Below are positions 40,815-49,007 of a DNA stretch of 64,000 bases, one piece after another. The first letter of the stretch is position 1, and each line of letters starts with the position of its first letter. A program made the translations under genes and the position numbers. The notes under the pieces are model-generated. The model had not been told where the DNA came from. It saw nothing but the letters and a program-made list of their open reading frames with translations, and searched no databases. Where the stretch lies: NCBI GenBank assembly GCA_045612305.1, contig JAZKYU010000025.1, forward strand, positions 1 through 64,000. The letters run 5' to 3'. Source of the DNA: HGM04593 sp045612305. GTDB lineage: Bacteria; Bacteroidota; Bacteroidia; Bacteroidales; Bacteroidaceae.

Positions 40815-43253
40815 TTAAATATTAGCTATTCGCATAATATCGGCAAACACGCCGGCTGCAGTTACGCTTGCTCCTGCACCATAGCCCTTTATGAGCATAG
40901 GATACTCCTTGTAACGCTCGGTGGTGAGCATAATTATGTTGTTGCTGCCCTCGAGGTTGTAGAAGGGGTGTTTGTCGTCTACCTTGCAGAGTGAAACGCT
41001 TCCCTTGCCGTTTTCGAACTTCGCAATAAAACGCCAGTGCATATTCTCGCTCTCGAGCACCTTGCGCTCGGCCTCAAATTTTGCGTCGAGCTCGGGGAGT
41101 TTAGCCCAGAAGTTCTCTTGTGAGCCCTCGAACAACTCGTCGGGTATAAAGAGGTTGGCTTCTACATCTTCTTGCTCTATGGTGTAGCCGGCTTCGCGTG
41201 CCAAGATAACGAGCTTGCGTATAACATCCTTGCCGCAGAGGTCGATGCGGGGATCGGGCTCGCTGTAACCCTTCTCTTTGGCCAGGCGCACAGCCTCGCT
41301 CATGGGTATATCCTTACTCAATACATTGAAGATGAAGTTTAGCGTTCCGCTGAGCACAGCCTCAATTTTTAATATCTTGTCGCCACTGTTTATAAGGTCG
41401 TTTATTGTGCTTATAACGGGCAAGCCTGCGCCTACGTTGGTCTCGAAGAGGTACTTTATATTGCGTTGGCGGGCGATGTGTTTCAGCTTGCTGTATGTTG
41501 CGTAGTCCGACGATGCGGCTATCTTGTTTGCAGCAACTACCGATATGTTGTGCTCCAAGAGCGCGGGGTAGAGCGATGCAACCTCTCCGTTTGCTGTACA
41601 GTCGACGAACACAGAGTTGAATATGTTCATATCTATAATCTCCTCGCGCAACTTATATATGTCGCTCTCCTTGCTTGCTGCAAGAGTTTCGCGGTAGTTG
41701 GTGAGGTCGAGCCCCTCGAGGTCGAAGATGGCGTGGCGGCTGTTTGCTATACCCACGATGTTGAGCTGCAGGCTGTGCTCTTTCTTCAGAGTCTCTTGCT
41801 GCGATGCTATCTGCTCTATGAGGCTGCTGCCCACAGTTCCTATACCGCAGATGAAGAGGTTGAGCACCTTGTACTCCGACAGGAAGAAAGAGTCGTGTAT
41901 GACGTTAAGTGTTTTGCGCAGCTGCTCATCCTTTACCACAAACGACACGTTGGTCTCCTGAGCACCTTGCGCGCAAGCTACCACGTTTATACCGTTGCGG
42001 CCAAGAGTCTGGAACAATTTGCCTATAATACCGGGTGTGTGACGCATATTCTCGCCCACGATAGCTACGGTCGATAGGTCGGTTTGTGCAGTAACAGCCT
42101 CCATCATACCCATCGCAATCTCTTTCTTGAACTCTTCGTTGAGTACCTTGCAGGCTTTTGCAGCATCTTGGTGGCGCAAACCAAGCGAGGTGCTGTTCTC
42201 CGACGAGGCTTGTGCCACGAAGAAGACGCTTATCTCGGCGTCGGCAAGCGCGTGGAAGATACGGTGGTTAACACCCACAACACCCACCATGCCAAGGCCC
42301 TGAACGGTGAGCAGGTCGGTGTCGCTTATGCTTGAGATGCCTTTTATTATGCGCTCGCTTTTTCCGCAGTTGGCGCCGATAATGGTACCCGCACCCTCGG
42401 GGTTGAAGGTGTTGCGTATCTTTATTGGTATATTTGCTTTGAATACAGGGTATATTGTGGGAGGGTACACAACCTTTGCACCGAAGTTGCAAAGCTCGGT
42501 AGCCTCTACATAGCTCAAGCTCTCGATGGTGTAGGCCGAGTTGATGACACGCGGGTCGGCGGTCATAAAGCCGTCTACATCGGTCCAAATTTCAAGCATA
42601 TTAGCGTTGAGGGCTGCGGCGAGTATGGCTGCTGTGTAGTCGGAGCCACCGCGGCCAAGGTTTGTTGTTTCCCCACTCTCAACATCAGAAGATATGAAGC
42701 CCGGCGCAACAACTATTCTATCCTTGTTCTCCGAAAAATATTCGTGTATAAGCTTGTCTGTAGCCTCGTCGGCAAGGATGTATTTGTTGTGCTTTGTTTC
42801 GGTTTTAATATATTTTCTCGAGTTAAAACGCACGGCGCCGTCGATGAGGGCGGTGACGATGCGGCTCGACAATCTCTCGCCGTAGCTCACGATAGTAGCC
42901 TCGGTCTTGGGTGTGGTGTTGTTTATAAGTGACAGACCAAGGTATATGTTTTGCAGTTGGTTGAGCAACATGTCAACCTCTTTCAAGAGGGCTGTACGCT
43001 TCTCCTCGTCGCCTATGATGGCATATATCATCTCGTGATGCCTTGCAACTATCGCCTGAAACTCGTCGTTGAACGCTTCGTTGCCGGCAACGGCCATATT
43101 TGATATCTTTATGAGCCTGTCTGTAACTCCTCCAAGAGCCGAAACCACAACTATCACGGGCTCGGTCTTTGCAGCATCTTCAACGATGCTCTTTAAATTG
43201 AGTATGCTGTTTACGGAACCAACAGATGTTCCGCCAAATTTCATTACTTTCAT
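40815..43253 (-). CDS. thrA: Bifunctional aspartate kinase / homoserine dehydrogenase I
   Basis: 812 aa from ATG 43253; the frame extends 18 codons into the promoter and that part is discarded. N-terminal aspartokinase (MKVMKFGGTSVGSVNSI; about 1-285, with GRGGSDYTAAILA), two ACT domains (about 310-455, with LVTVQGLGMVGVVGV type start and VAIVGENMRHTPGI), and C-terminal homoserine dehydrogenase (about 460-812, with LFICGIGTVGSSLIEQI and ATNVGAGLPVISTI). Makes aspartyl phosphate and homoserine for threonine, methionine and lysine. No thrB/thrC follow it. Confidence 0.95.
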   Translation of the reverse strand: MKVMKFGGTSVGSVNSILNLKSIVEDAAKTEPVIVVVSALGGVTDRLIKISNMAVAGNEAFNDEFQAIVARHHEMIYAIIGDEEKRTALLKEVDMLLNQLQNIYLGLSLINNTTPKTEATIVSYGERLSSRIVTALIDGAVRFNSRKYIKTETKHNKYILADEATDKLIHEYFSENKDRIVVAPGFISSDVESGETTNLGRGGSDYTAAILAAALNANMLEIWTDVDGFMTADPRVINSAYTIESLSYVEATELCNFGAKVVYPPTIYPVFKANIPIKIRNTFNPEGAGTIIGANCGKSERIIKGISSISDTDLLTVQGLGMVGVVGVNHRIFHALADAEISVFFVAQASSENSTSLGLRHQDAAKACKVLNEEFKKEIAMGMMEAVTAQTDLSTVAIVGENMRHTPGIIGKLFQTLGRNGINVVACAQGAQETNVSFVVKDEQLRKTLNVIHDSFFLSEYKVLNLFICGIGTVGSSLIEQIASQQETLKKEHSLQLNIVGIANSRHAIFDLEGLDLTNYRETLAASKESDIYKLREEIIDMNIFNSVFVDCTANGEVASLYPALLEHNISVVAANKIAASSDYATYSKLKHIARQRNIKYLFETNVGAGLPVISTINDLINSGDKILKIEAVLSGTLNFIFNVLSKDIPMSEAVRLAKEKGYSEPDPRIDLCGKDVIRKLVILAREAGYTIEQEDVEANLFIPDELFEGSQENFWAKLPELDAKFEAERKVLESENMHWRFIAKFENGKGSVSLCKVDDKHPFYNLEGSNNIIMLTTERYKEYPMLIKGYGAGASVTAAGVFADIMRIANI

Positions 43254-43266
43254 CTTGTGTCTATTT

Positions 43267-43308
43267 TTTGCAAAATGCAAATATAGTGCAAGCCGGGAGT
43301 AGTACAAA
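43267..43308 (-). promoter_or_regulatory. thrA promoter, TTTG-N19-TATATTTG with inverted repeat
   Basis: On the minus strand TTTG (43308-43305), 19 bases, TATATTTG (43285-43278): an exact consensus promoter. The inverted repeat TTTGCA (43281-43276), loop TTT, TGCAAA (43272-43267) starts in the -7 box. The ATG is at 43253, so the leader is only about 20 nt and has no room for a leader-peptide attenuator. Confidence 0.8.
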
Positions 43309-43504
43309 ATAAAATCTTTTATTTTTTTACCGAGATGCCGCCTATATTGGCGCTTGCGCGCAAATATCCCGATAGTGATGCCGAAACGCCTATAAATACG
43401 TGGTATACACTAGCTATTTGTAATAGTTACCGCCGAAAAATAATAATGAATAGTTTTTTTTAACCCCGTTTTGTACTAATTTTGCTAAATGATAAAGAGT
43501 AACT

Positions 43505-44398
43505 ATGGAGACAAAGAAACATACCTTAAAAGATTGGTTTTTGGCCACCCGCCCGTGGTCGTACCCCGCGTCGGCTATGCCGGTTTTTGTAACACTTGCC
43601 TACCTGCAGTGGTTGGGGTGCGATGTTAATTGGCTTACAGGCTTGTGGGCCTTATTGAATATTATTCTTTTCCACGCTGCAGCAAACACCTGGAGCGACT
43701 ATTTTGACTTTAAAAAAGGAGTCGACAGGGAGGATACTATAGGTGGCGTATCGTTGACAAGCGGTGCTTTTTGCCCGAAGGAGATATTTGTGCTGGCTAC
43801 GGTGTTGCTGGCTGTGTCGGTAATATCGGGCTTGGCCTTGGTACTCTCTACCGGCCTCCCAACTTTGTGGTTTGGCTTGATAGGCTCTCTTCTTATAGTG
43901 CTTTACCCCTTCCTGAAGTATAACGCCTTGGGCGACGTGGATATTTTTGTAACCTTCTCCTTGTTGCCCATCTTGGGAACATCTTTTGTGGCTACAGGTG
44001 GCTTTTATCTGCAGGTTATGTGGCTCACAATACCTGTGGGGCTTATAACGGTGGGTATATTGCACATAAACAACACGCGCGATATTGAGCACGACCGTCG
44101 TGCCGGCATAACCACGTTTGCTATGCTTGCAGGCCGTCGTATGTCGGTGCTGCTCTATGGCTTCGAGGTGCTCTTCCCCTTTGTGTGGGTTGTTGCAAAT
44201 ATTTTTTACGGCTTTTTCCCGTGGTGGTCGTTGCTTGTGCTTGTGGCTTTAATGCCTGCTGTGAGCAACGTGGCCAAGGCTGTGGGTTATCTCTCGGTAG
44301 GTGCAAAAGCTCTTTGGGGTGTCGATGAGCTGACAGCTAAGTTGCAGCTTATGTTTAGCTTGTTGTTCGCAGTGTCGTTACTTGTAGCATCGTTCTGA
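43505..44398 (+). CDS. menA: 1,4-Dihydroxy-2-naphthoate octaprenyltransferase
   Basis: 297 aa, UbiA superfamily, about eight to nine TM helices. Attaches the polyprenyl tail in menaquinone synthesis. The two aspartate motifs are visible: NTWSDYFDFKKGVD (first, about 59-72) and NNTRDIEHDRRAGITT (second, about 189-204). The RPWSYPASAMPVF start is characteristic of MenA. Menaquinone is the expected quinone of an anaerobic Bacteroidales. It lies 2 bp before the CAAX protease gene. Confidence 0.93.
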   Translation: METKKHTLKDWFLATRPWSYPASAMPVFVTLAYLQWLGCDVNWLTGLWALLNIILFHAAANTWSDYFDFKKGVDREDTIGGVSLTSGAFCPKEIFVLATVLLAVSVISGLALVLSTGLPTLWFGLIGSLLIVLYPFLKYNALGDVDIFVTFSLLPILGTSFVATGGFYLQVMWLTIPVGLITVGILHINNTRDIEHDRRAGITTFAMLAGRRMSVLLYGFEVLFPFVWVVANIFYGFFPWWSLLVLVALMPAVSNVAKAVGYLSVGAKALWGVDELTAKLQLMFSLLFAVSLLVASF

Positions 44399-44400
44399 AT

Positions 44401-45018
44401 ATGAAAAAGGTGCTTTTTGCTATCGTGGTGGCTTTTGTCCTGTGGACAATAATGTTTTCTCCCCTCACCGCACCACATATAAATTTTTGGTGGGCTATGA
44501 CTATGTCGGCCTGCACCCTCACCCTGCTTGTGACGCTTTTTTCGCATAGATGGTGGCGCAAAATAGAGTTCACCCTTGCCGATGTTCTCTGGGGTGTGGT
44601 TATAGCTGCGGCTCTTTGGGGTGTTTTTTGGTTGGGCGATAAAGTTTCGCAGTTGTTGTTCGATTTTGCACGTCCGCAGGTCGACTCTATATATGGTATG
44701 AAGGACGGAGAGTCGCTTTGGCAGCTCTCTTTGTTGATGCTTTTTATAATAGGCCCTGCCGAGGAGATTTTCTGGCGAGGTTATGTGCAGGAGAGTTTTT
44801 CGCGCTACAAGGGTGCAAATTGGGGCTTTGTGCTCACAACGCTGGTCTACGCGGTTGTGCACGCAGGCTCGCTTAACTTTATGCTCGTTATGGCTGCTCT
44901 TGTGGCAGGTTTTGTATGGGGCTTGCTCTACCGTCTCTTCCCGCAGAGGTTTGCTGCAATTATAATTTCGCACGCTTTGTGGGACGTGGCTGTTTTTGTA
45001 CTCTTCCCTATTATGTAA
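44401..45018 (+). CDS. CPBP-family intramembrane (CAAX-like) protease
   Basis: 205 aa, six hydrophobic helices. The CPBP/ABI motifs are in order: motif 1 EEIFWRGYVQESF (Glu-Glu-x-x-x-Arg, near 120-132), motif 2 VVHAGSLNFMLV (His) and motif 3 ISHALWDVAVF (His-x-x-x-Asp). These form the metal or catalytic centre in Rce1-like proteases. Bacterial substrates are not known. It follows menA closely. Confidence 0.88.
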   Translation: MKKVLFAIVVAFVLWTIMFSPLTAPHINFWWAMTMSACTLTLLVTLFSHRWWRKIEFTLADVLWGVVIAAALWGVFWLGDKVSQLLFDFARPQVDSIYGMKDGESLWQLSLLMLFIIGPAEEIFWRGYVQESFSRYKGANWGFVLTTLVYAVVHAGSLNFMLVMAALVAGFVWGLLYRLFPQRFAAIIISHALWDVAVFVLFPIM

Positions 45019-45041
45019 CTATCTAGTAAGCAATAAAATAT

Positions 45042-46409
45042 ATGGCAAAGGATAAGACTGTTTTTTTGTGTAACGATTGTGGCTACGAGTCGCCTAAATG
45101 GTCGGGTAAGTGCCCAGCTTGTGGTGCGTGGAACACCTTTGTGGAAAAGGTGGTGCGTGCCTCTACAGCAGCCCAAAAGGTTTCGATGACAAGCGATAGG
45201 CTGCAGTCGCAACCGGTGCTGATAGACGATGTTGCGGCCGACAAGTTACCCCGTATGGATATGGGCGACGCCGAGCTCAACCGCGTTCTTGGTGGTGGTC
45301 TTGTCCCAGGCTCCTTGGTGTTGCTGGGTGGTGAGCCCGGTATAGGAAAGTCTACTCTAGTGTTGCAAACAATACTAGGCTTGCCCTCGCGCAGAGTGCT
45401 TTATGTGTCGGGCGAGGAGAGTGTGCAGCAGATAAAGTTGCGTGCCGACCGCATAACCCACGAACGAGGGAACTGCCATATAGTGTGCGAGACTGTGCTC
45501 GAAACTATACTCACTCACATAAAGAACATAAACCCCGAGCTTCTTGTAATAGACTCCATACAAACTATGTCGACCGAGGCTGTCGACTCGTCGCCCGGCA
45601 GTATGGCGCAGGTGCGCGAGTGCACTGCTGTGCTTTTGAAGTTTGCAAAGGAGAACAATGTACCGGTAATACTTATAGGTCACATAACAAAAGATGGAGC
45701 TATCGCGGGCCCTAAAATTTTGGAGCATATAGTGGACGTCGTTATTCAGTTTGAGGGCGACCAACACTACCTTTACCGTGTGTTACGCTCTATAAAAAAC
45801 CGCTTTGGCAGCACTGCCGAACTTGGAATTTACGAGATGCGCCGCGAGGGGTTGCGCCAGGTGAGTAACCCGTCGGAGCTGTTGTTGAGCGACCGCCACA
45901 AGGGTATGAGCGGTGTGGCGATAGCGTCGGCCATAGAGGGGGTGGGCCCCTTCCTTATAGAGGCGCAGGCGCTTGTGAGCACCGCAGCCTATGGAACGCC
46001 GCAACGCTCGGCTACAGGTTTCGACATACGCCGCATGAATATGCTGCTTGCTGTGCTTGAAAAGCGTGTAGGCTTTAAGCTTGCACAAAAAGATGTCTAC
46101 CTGAACATCGCCGGCGGCTTGCGTGTGAACGACCCTGCTATAGACCTCTCTGTTATAAGTGCAATACTCTCTAGCAATATGGATGTGGAGATTGAGCCCA
46201 CAATCTGTATGTCGGGCGAGGTGGGTTTGTCGGGCGAGATACGCCCCGTTAACCGCATAGAGCAGCGCATAGCCGAGGCTGCTAAGCTGGGCTTTAAGCA
46301 GATAATTGTACCAAAATCAAATACAAAAAGGCTCGATACCTCGCGCTTTCCCATAGAGGTGCTGCCTGTGAATAAAGTTGAGGAGGCTTTCCGCCTTATT
46401 TTTGGATAA
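45042..46409 (+). CDS. radA: DNA repair protein RadA
   Basis: 455 aa. N-terminal C4 zinc finger (CNDCGYESPKWSGKCPACGAWN, about 10-31, four cysteines), a RecA-like ATPase core with Walker A GGEPGIGKST (about 93-102) and the RadA-specific LRSIKNRFGSTAELGIYEM, then a Lon-protease-like C-terminal domain ending in RPVNRIEQRIAEAAKLGFKQIIVPKSN. It drives branch migration and helps recombination intermediates. All domains are complete. Confidence 0.95.
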   Translation: MAKDKTVFLCNDCGYESPKWSGKCPACGAWNTFVEKVVRASTAAQKVSMTSDRLQSQPVLIDDVAADKLPRMDMGDAELNRVLGGGLVPGSLVLLGGEPGIGKSTLVLQTILGLPSRRVLYVSGEESVQQIKLRADRITHERGNCHIVCETVLETILTHIKNINPELLVIDSIQTMSTEAVDSSPGSMAQVRECTAVLLKFAKENNVPVILIGHITKDGAIAGPKILEHIVDVVIQFEGDQHYLYRVLRSIKNRFGSTAELGIYEMRREGLRQVSNPSELLLSDRHKGMSGVAIASAIEGVGPFLIEAQALVSTAAYGTPQRSATGFDIRRMNMLLAVLEKRVGFKLAQKDVYLNIAGGLRVNDPAIDLSVISAILSSNMDVEIEPTICMSGEVGLSGEIRPVNRIEQRIAEAAKLGFKQIIVPKSNTKRLDTSRFPIEVLPVNKVEEAFRLIFG

Positions 46410-46415
46410 AAGACT

Positions 46416-48014
46416 ATGATACACGAGTTTCAGACAAGAGCGTTGCCCCACGAGGCTGTGAACGAGCAAGCGTTGAAGCGCTTTGTTGCCGATAACAAAG
46501 GGTGGGATATACGCACTATAAATGCAGTGCGTGTGTTGCGCCGCAGTATCGACGCCCGTCAACGCACGATATACATAAACCTCTCGTTGCGTGTTTTTGT
46601 AAACGAGCTGCCCACTATGGAGGAGTTTGTGAGCCGCGAATATGGCAATGTTGAGGGTAAAAAGCCCGTCGTGGTGGTGGGTGCAGGCCCCGCAGGCCTT
46701 TTTGCAGCGCTCAAGCTCATAGAGAACGGGTTGCGCCCAATAGTTGTGGAACGTGGTCGCGATGTGCGCACCCGCAAGATAGACCTTGCAAATATCTCCC
46801 GTACCCACACTGTAAACCCCGAGTCGAACTACTGTTTTGGTGAGGGTGGTGCCGGCGCTTACTCCGACGGAAAGCTCTATACCCGCAGCAAGAAACGCGG
46901 TAGCATCGATGGCGTGCTGAATGTCTTTTGTCAGCACGGTGCGAGCCCCACAATACTTGCCGATGCTCATCCCCACATAGGTACCGACAAACTACCTCGT
47001 GTTATAGAGAACATACGTAACACTATAATAAAATGTGGCGGTGAGGTGCGTTTTGAAACACGTATGGAGGAACTACTCTTGCAGGGTGGCAAGGTGCGTG
47101 GCGTGCTCACCGACAAGGGAGAAATTCTTGCCGACGCAGTGATACTTGCAACAGGTCACTCGGCAAAGGATGTTTATCGTCGTCTGCACGCGGGCGGTGT
47201 TGCTCTCGAGAGTAAGGGTTTTGCTGTGGGTGTGCGCTTGGAGCATCCCTCTGCGCTCATCGATAGCATACAGTATCACAACCCCCGTGGGCGTGGTAAG
47301 TACCTCCCCGCTGCTGAGTATAGTTTCACCACGCAGGTCGATGGGCGCGGTGTCTACAGCTTCTGTATGTGTCCGGGCGGTGTTGTAATACCCTCGGCCT
47401 CTGCCGCAGGTGAGTTGCTTGTGAACGGTATGTCGCCGTCGCATCGTGGCGGTGCCTGGAGCAACTCGGGTATGGTGGTGCAGGTAAACCCCGAAGATGT
47501 TCTTCTCCCCGAGATGCAGATTGATATTGAGGGCGTTGAGCCTGTGCCCGACGACTCTCCTCTGCGTGTTATGAACTTTCAAGAGAGGCTCGAAAAACTT
47601 TGTTGGGCAATGGGTAACTACCGTCAGACGGCTCCTGCACAACGTATGGCCGATTTTGTAAACCGCAAATTGAGTTACGACCTGCCCCGTAGCTCCTACG
47701 CTCCCGGGCTTCTCTCCTCGCCTATGCACTTTTGGATGCCGAAGTTTGTCTCTTCGCGTCTGCAGCGTGGTTTTGAGCAATTTGGGCGTATGTCGCGTGG
47801 CTTTCTCACTAACGAGGCTGTGATGATAGGTGTGGAGACGCGTACATCCTCTCCTGTACGCATAGTGCGCGATGGTGAAACATTGCAACACATAGGTGTA
47901 GAGGGGCTTTTCCCTTGTGGCGAGGGCGCCGGTTATGCAGGAGGTATAGTGTCGGCTGCGGTCGATGGGGAGCGTTGTGCTCTCTCGGCAAAAGAGTTTC
48001 TAGAGAGGCTATAG
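46416..48014 (+). CDS. FAD-dependent oxidoreductase (NAD(FAD)-utilising dehydrogenase family)
   Basis: 532 aa. An N-terminal helical extension (about 1-75), then a dinucleotide-binding Rossmann site VVVVGAGPAGLFAALKLIENG (about 88-108), CFGEGGAGAYSDGKLYTR in the FAD region, and a C-terminal FAD contact GEGAGYAGGIVSAAVDG. The family, COG2509, is widespread in anaerobes and uncharacterised; substrate unknown. It lies 6 bp after radA. The terminator after it ends the menA to oxidoreductase group. Confidence 0.87.
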   Translation: MIHEFQTRALPHEAVNEQALKRFVADNKGWDIRTINAVRVLRRSIDARQRTIYINLSLRVFVNELPTMEEFVSREYGNVEGKKPVVVVGAGPAGLFAALKLIENGLRPIVVERGRDVRTRKIDLANISRTHTVNPESNYCFGEGGAGAYSDGKLYTRSKKRGSIDGVLNVFCQHGASPTILADAHPHIGTDKLPRVIENIRNTIIKCGGEVRFETRMEELLLQGGKVRGVLTDKGEILADAVILATGHSAKDVYRRLHAGGVALESKGFAVGVRLEHPSALIDSIQYHNPRGRGKYLPAAEYSFTTQVDGRGVYSFCMCPGGVVIPSASAAGELLVNGMSPSHRGGAWSNSGMVVQVNPEDVLLPEMQIDIEGVEPVPDDSPLRVMNFQERLEKLCWAMGNYRQTAPAQRMADFVNRKLSYDLPRSSYAPGLLSSPMHFWMPKFVSSRLQRGFEQFGRMSRGFLTNEAVMIGVETRTSSPVRIVRDGETLQHIGVEGLFPCGEGAGYAGGIVSAAVDGERCALSAKEFLERL

Positions 48015-48029
48015 TATTGTCTAAAGGAT

Positions 48030-48078
48030 AACACACACAACGAGGCCGACATCTTTTGTCGGCCTCGTTGTGTGTGTT
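48030..48078. terminator. Bidirectional terminator
   Basis: A perfect 21-bp inverted repeat: left arm 48030-48050, loop ATCTTTT, right arm 48058-48078 (core CGAGGCCGAC / GTCGGCCTCG). It separates the convergent oxidoreductase and metA genes. Confidence 0.88.
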
Positions 48079-48092
48079 GTTATATAAATTTA

Positions 48093-48974
48093 TTACTGCT
48101 GCGATACGTAGTAATCGAGCCAATTGTTGAACAGCTGGTGTGCTGTGTTTTGCCAATAATTGAGAGGGGGTTGCGAGGGGTCGTCGTTAAAGTAGTAGTT
48201 AACAGGTATGTTTATGGGTAGCCCCTTGTGTACATCGCGTTTATGCTCGTTGTCTAGGGTGTAAAGGGCATACTCGGAGTGCCCGGTTATAAAGAAATTT
48301 CTTGTTCCGCGCTCCTGCATAATATAAACCCCCGACTCTGTAGACTCCGACAACAACTCCAAGCGTGGCTCGGCAACAACGTCCTCGCGGTGTATGTTTG
48401 TGTGTCGGCTGTGGGGTACATATATTATGTGGTCGAAGTCGGTGAGCAATGGGTGCTCGGTGTTTAGCTGTGTGTGGGGGAAGACGCCGAACATTTTGCT
48501 TGGTAACAGGTGCTTTTGTATGCCAAATTTGTGGTAGAGCCCGGCTTGTGCCGCCCAACAGATAAAGAGTGTTGAGGTTACGTTCTTTTCGGCCCACGCG
48601 AAAATTTCGCATAGCTCCGGCCAATAAGTTACCTCCTCGAAAGCAATCTTTTCTATGGGTGCACCGGTTATTATGAGCCCGTCGAAGTGCTGGCCCTTGA
48701 GCTCGCCAAACCCTTTGTAGTAGCGTTGCATGTGCTCGGGAGAGGCGTGCTTGGGTATGTGCGTGTCGAGCTTCATCAGGACGATCTCCACCTCCTTGTC
48801 GGTTGTAGAGAGCACGCGTATGAAGTCGGCCTCGGTGGTCTCCTTCATAGGCATAAGGTTAAGCAGTGCTATTTTAAGGGTTTTATCTGTCGGGGTGGTG
48901 AATACCTCGAAAACGTTTCCTTCGTCGAGCACGGCTTGCAGTGCAGGTAGCCCTGTTGGTACTTTTATTGGCAT
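48093..48974 (-). CDS. metA: Homoserine O-acyltransferase, predicted acetyl-CoA type
   Basis: 293 aa. Activates homoserine for methionine synthesis. The catalytic cysteine is in LFICWAAQAGLYHKFG, with the His-Glu pair in GHSEYALYTLD. The residue that decides acyl donor in the MetA family lies in the loop after GLIITGAP: E. coli has Gly (succinyl-CoA) and Bacillus cereus has Glu (acetyl-CoA). Here the loop reads GAPIEKIAF with Glu, so acetyl-CoA is predicted despite the usual succinyl annotation. It ends the ABC-F-pepO-metA group, 33 bp after pepO. Confidence 0.92.
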   Translation of the reverse strand: MPIKVPTGLPALQAVLDEGNVFEVFTTPTDKTLKIALLNLMPMKETTEADFIRVLSTTDKEVEIVLMKLDTHIPKHASPEHMQRYYKGFGELKGQHFDGLIITGAPIEKIAFEEVTYWPELCEIFAWAEKNVTSTLFICWAAQAGLYHKFGIQKHLLPSKMFGVFPHTQLNTEHPLLTDFDHIIYVPHSRHTNIHREDVVAEPRLELLSESTESGVYIMQERGTRNFFITGHSEYALYTLDNEHKRDVHKGLPINIPVNYYFNDDPSQPPLNYWQNTAHQLFNNWLDYYVSQQ

Positions 48975-49007
48975 AGCTATGGTGTTGTTATAAGTTCTTC
49001 TTTCTTT

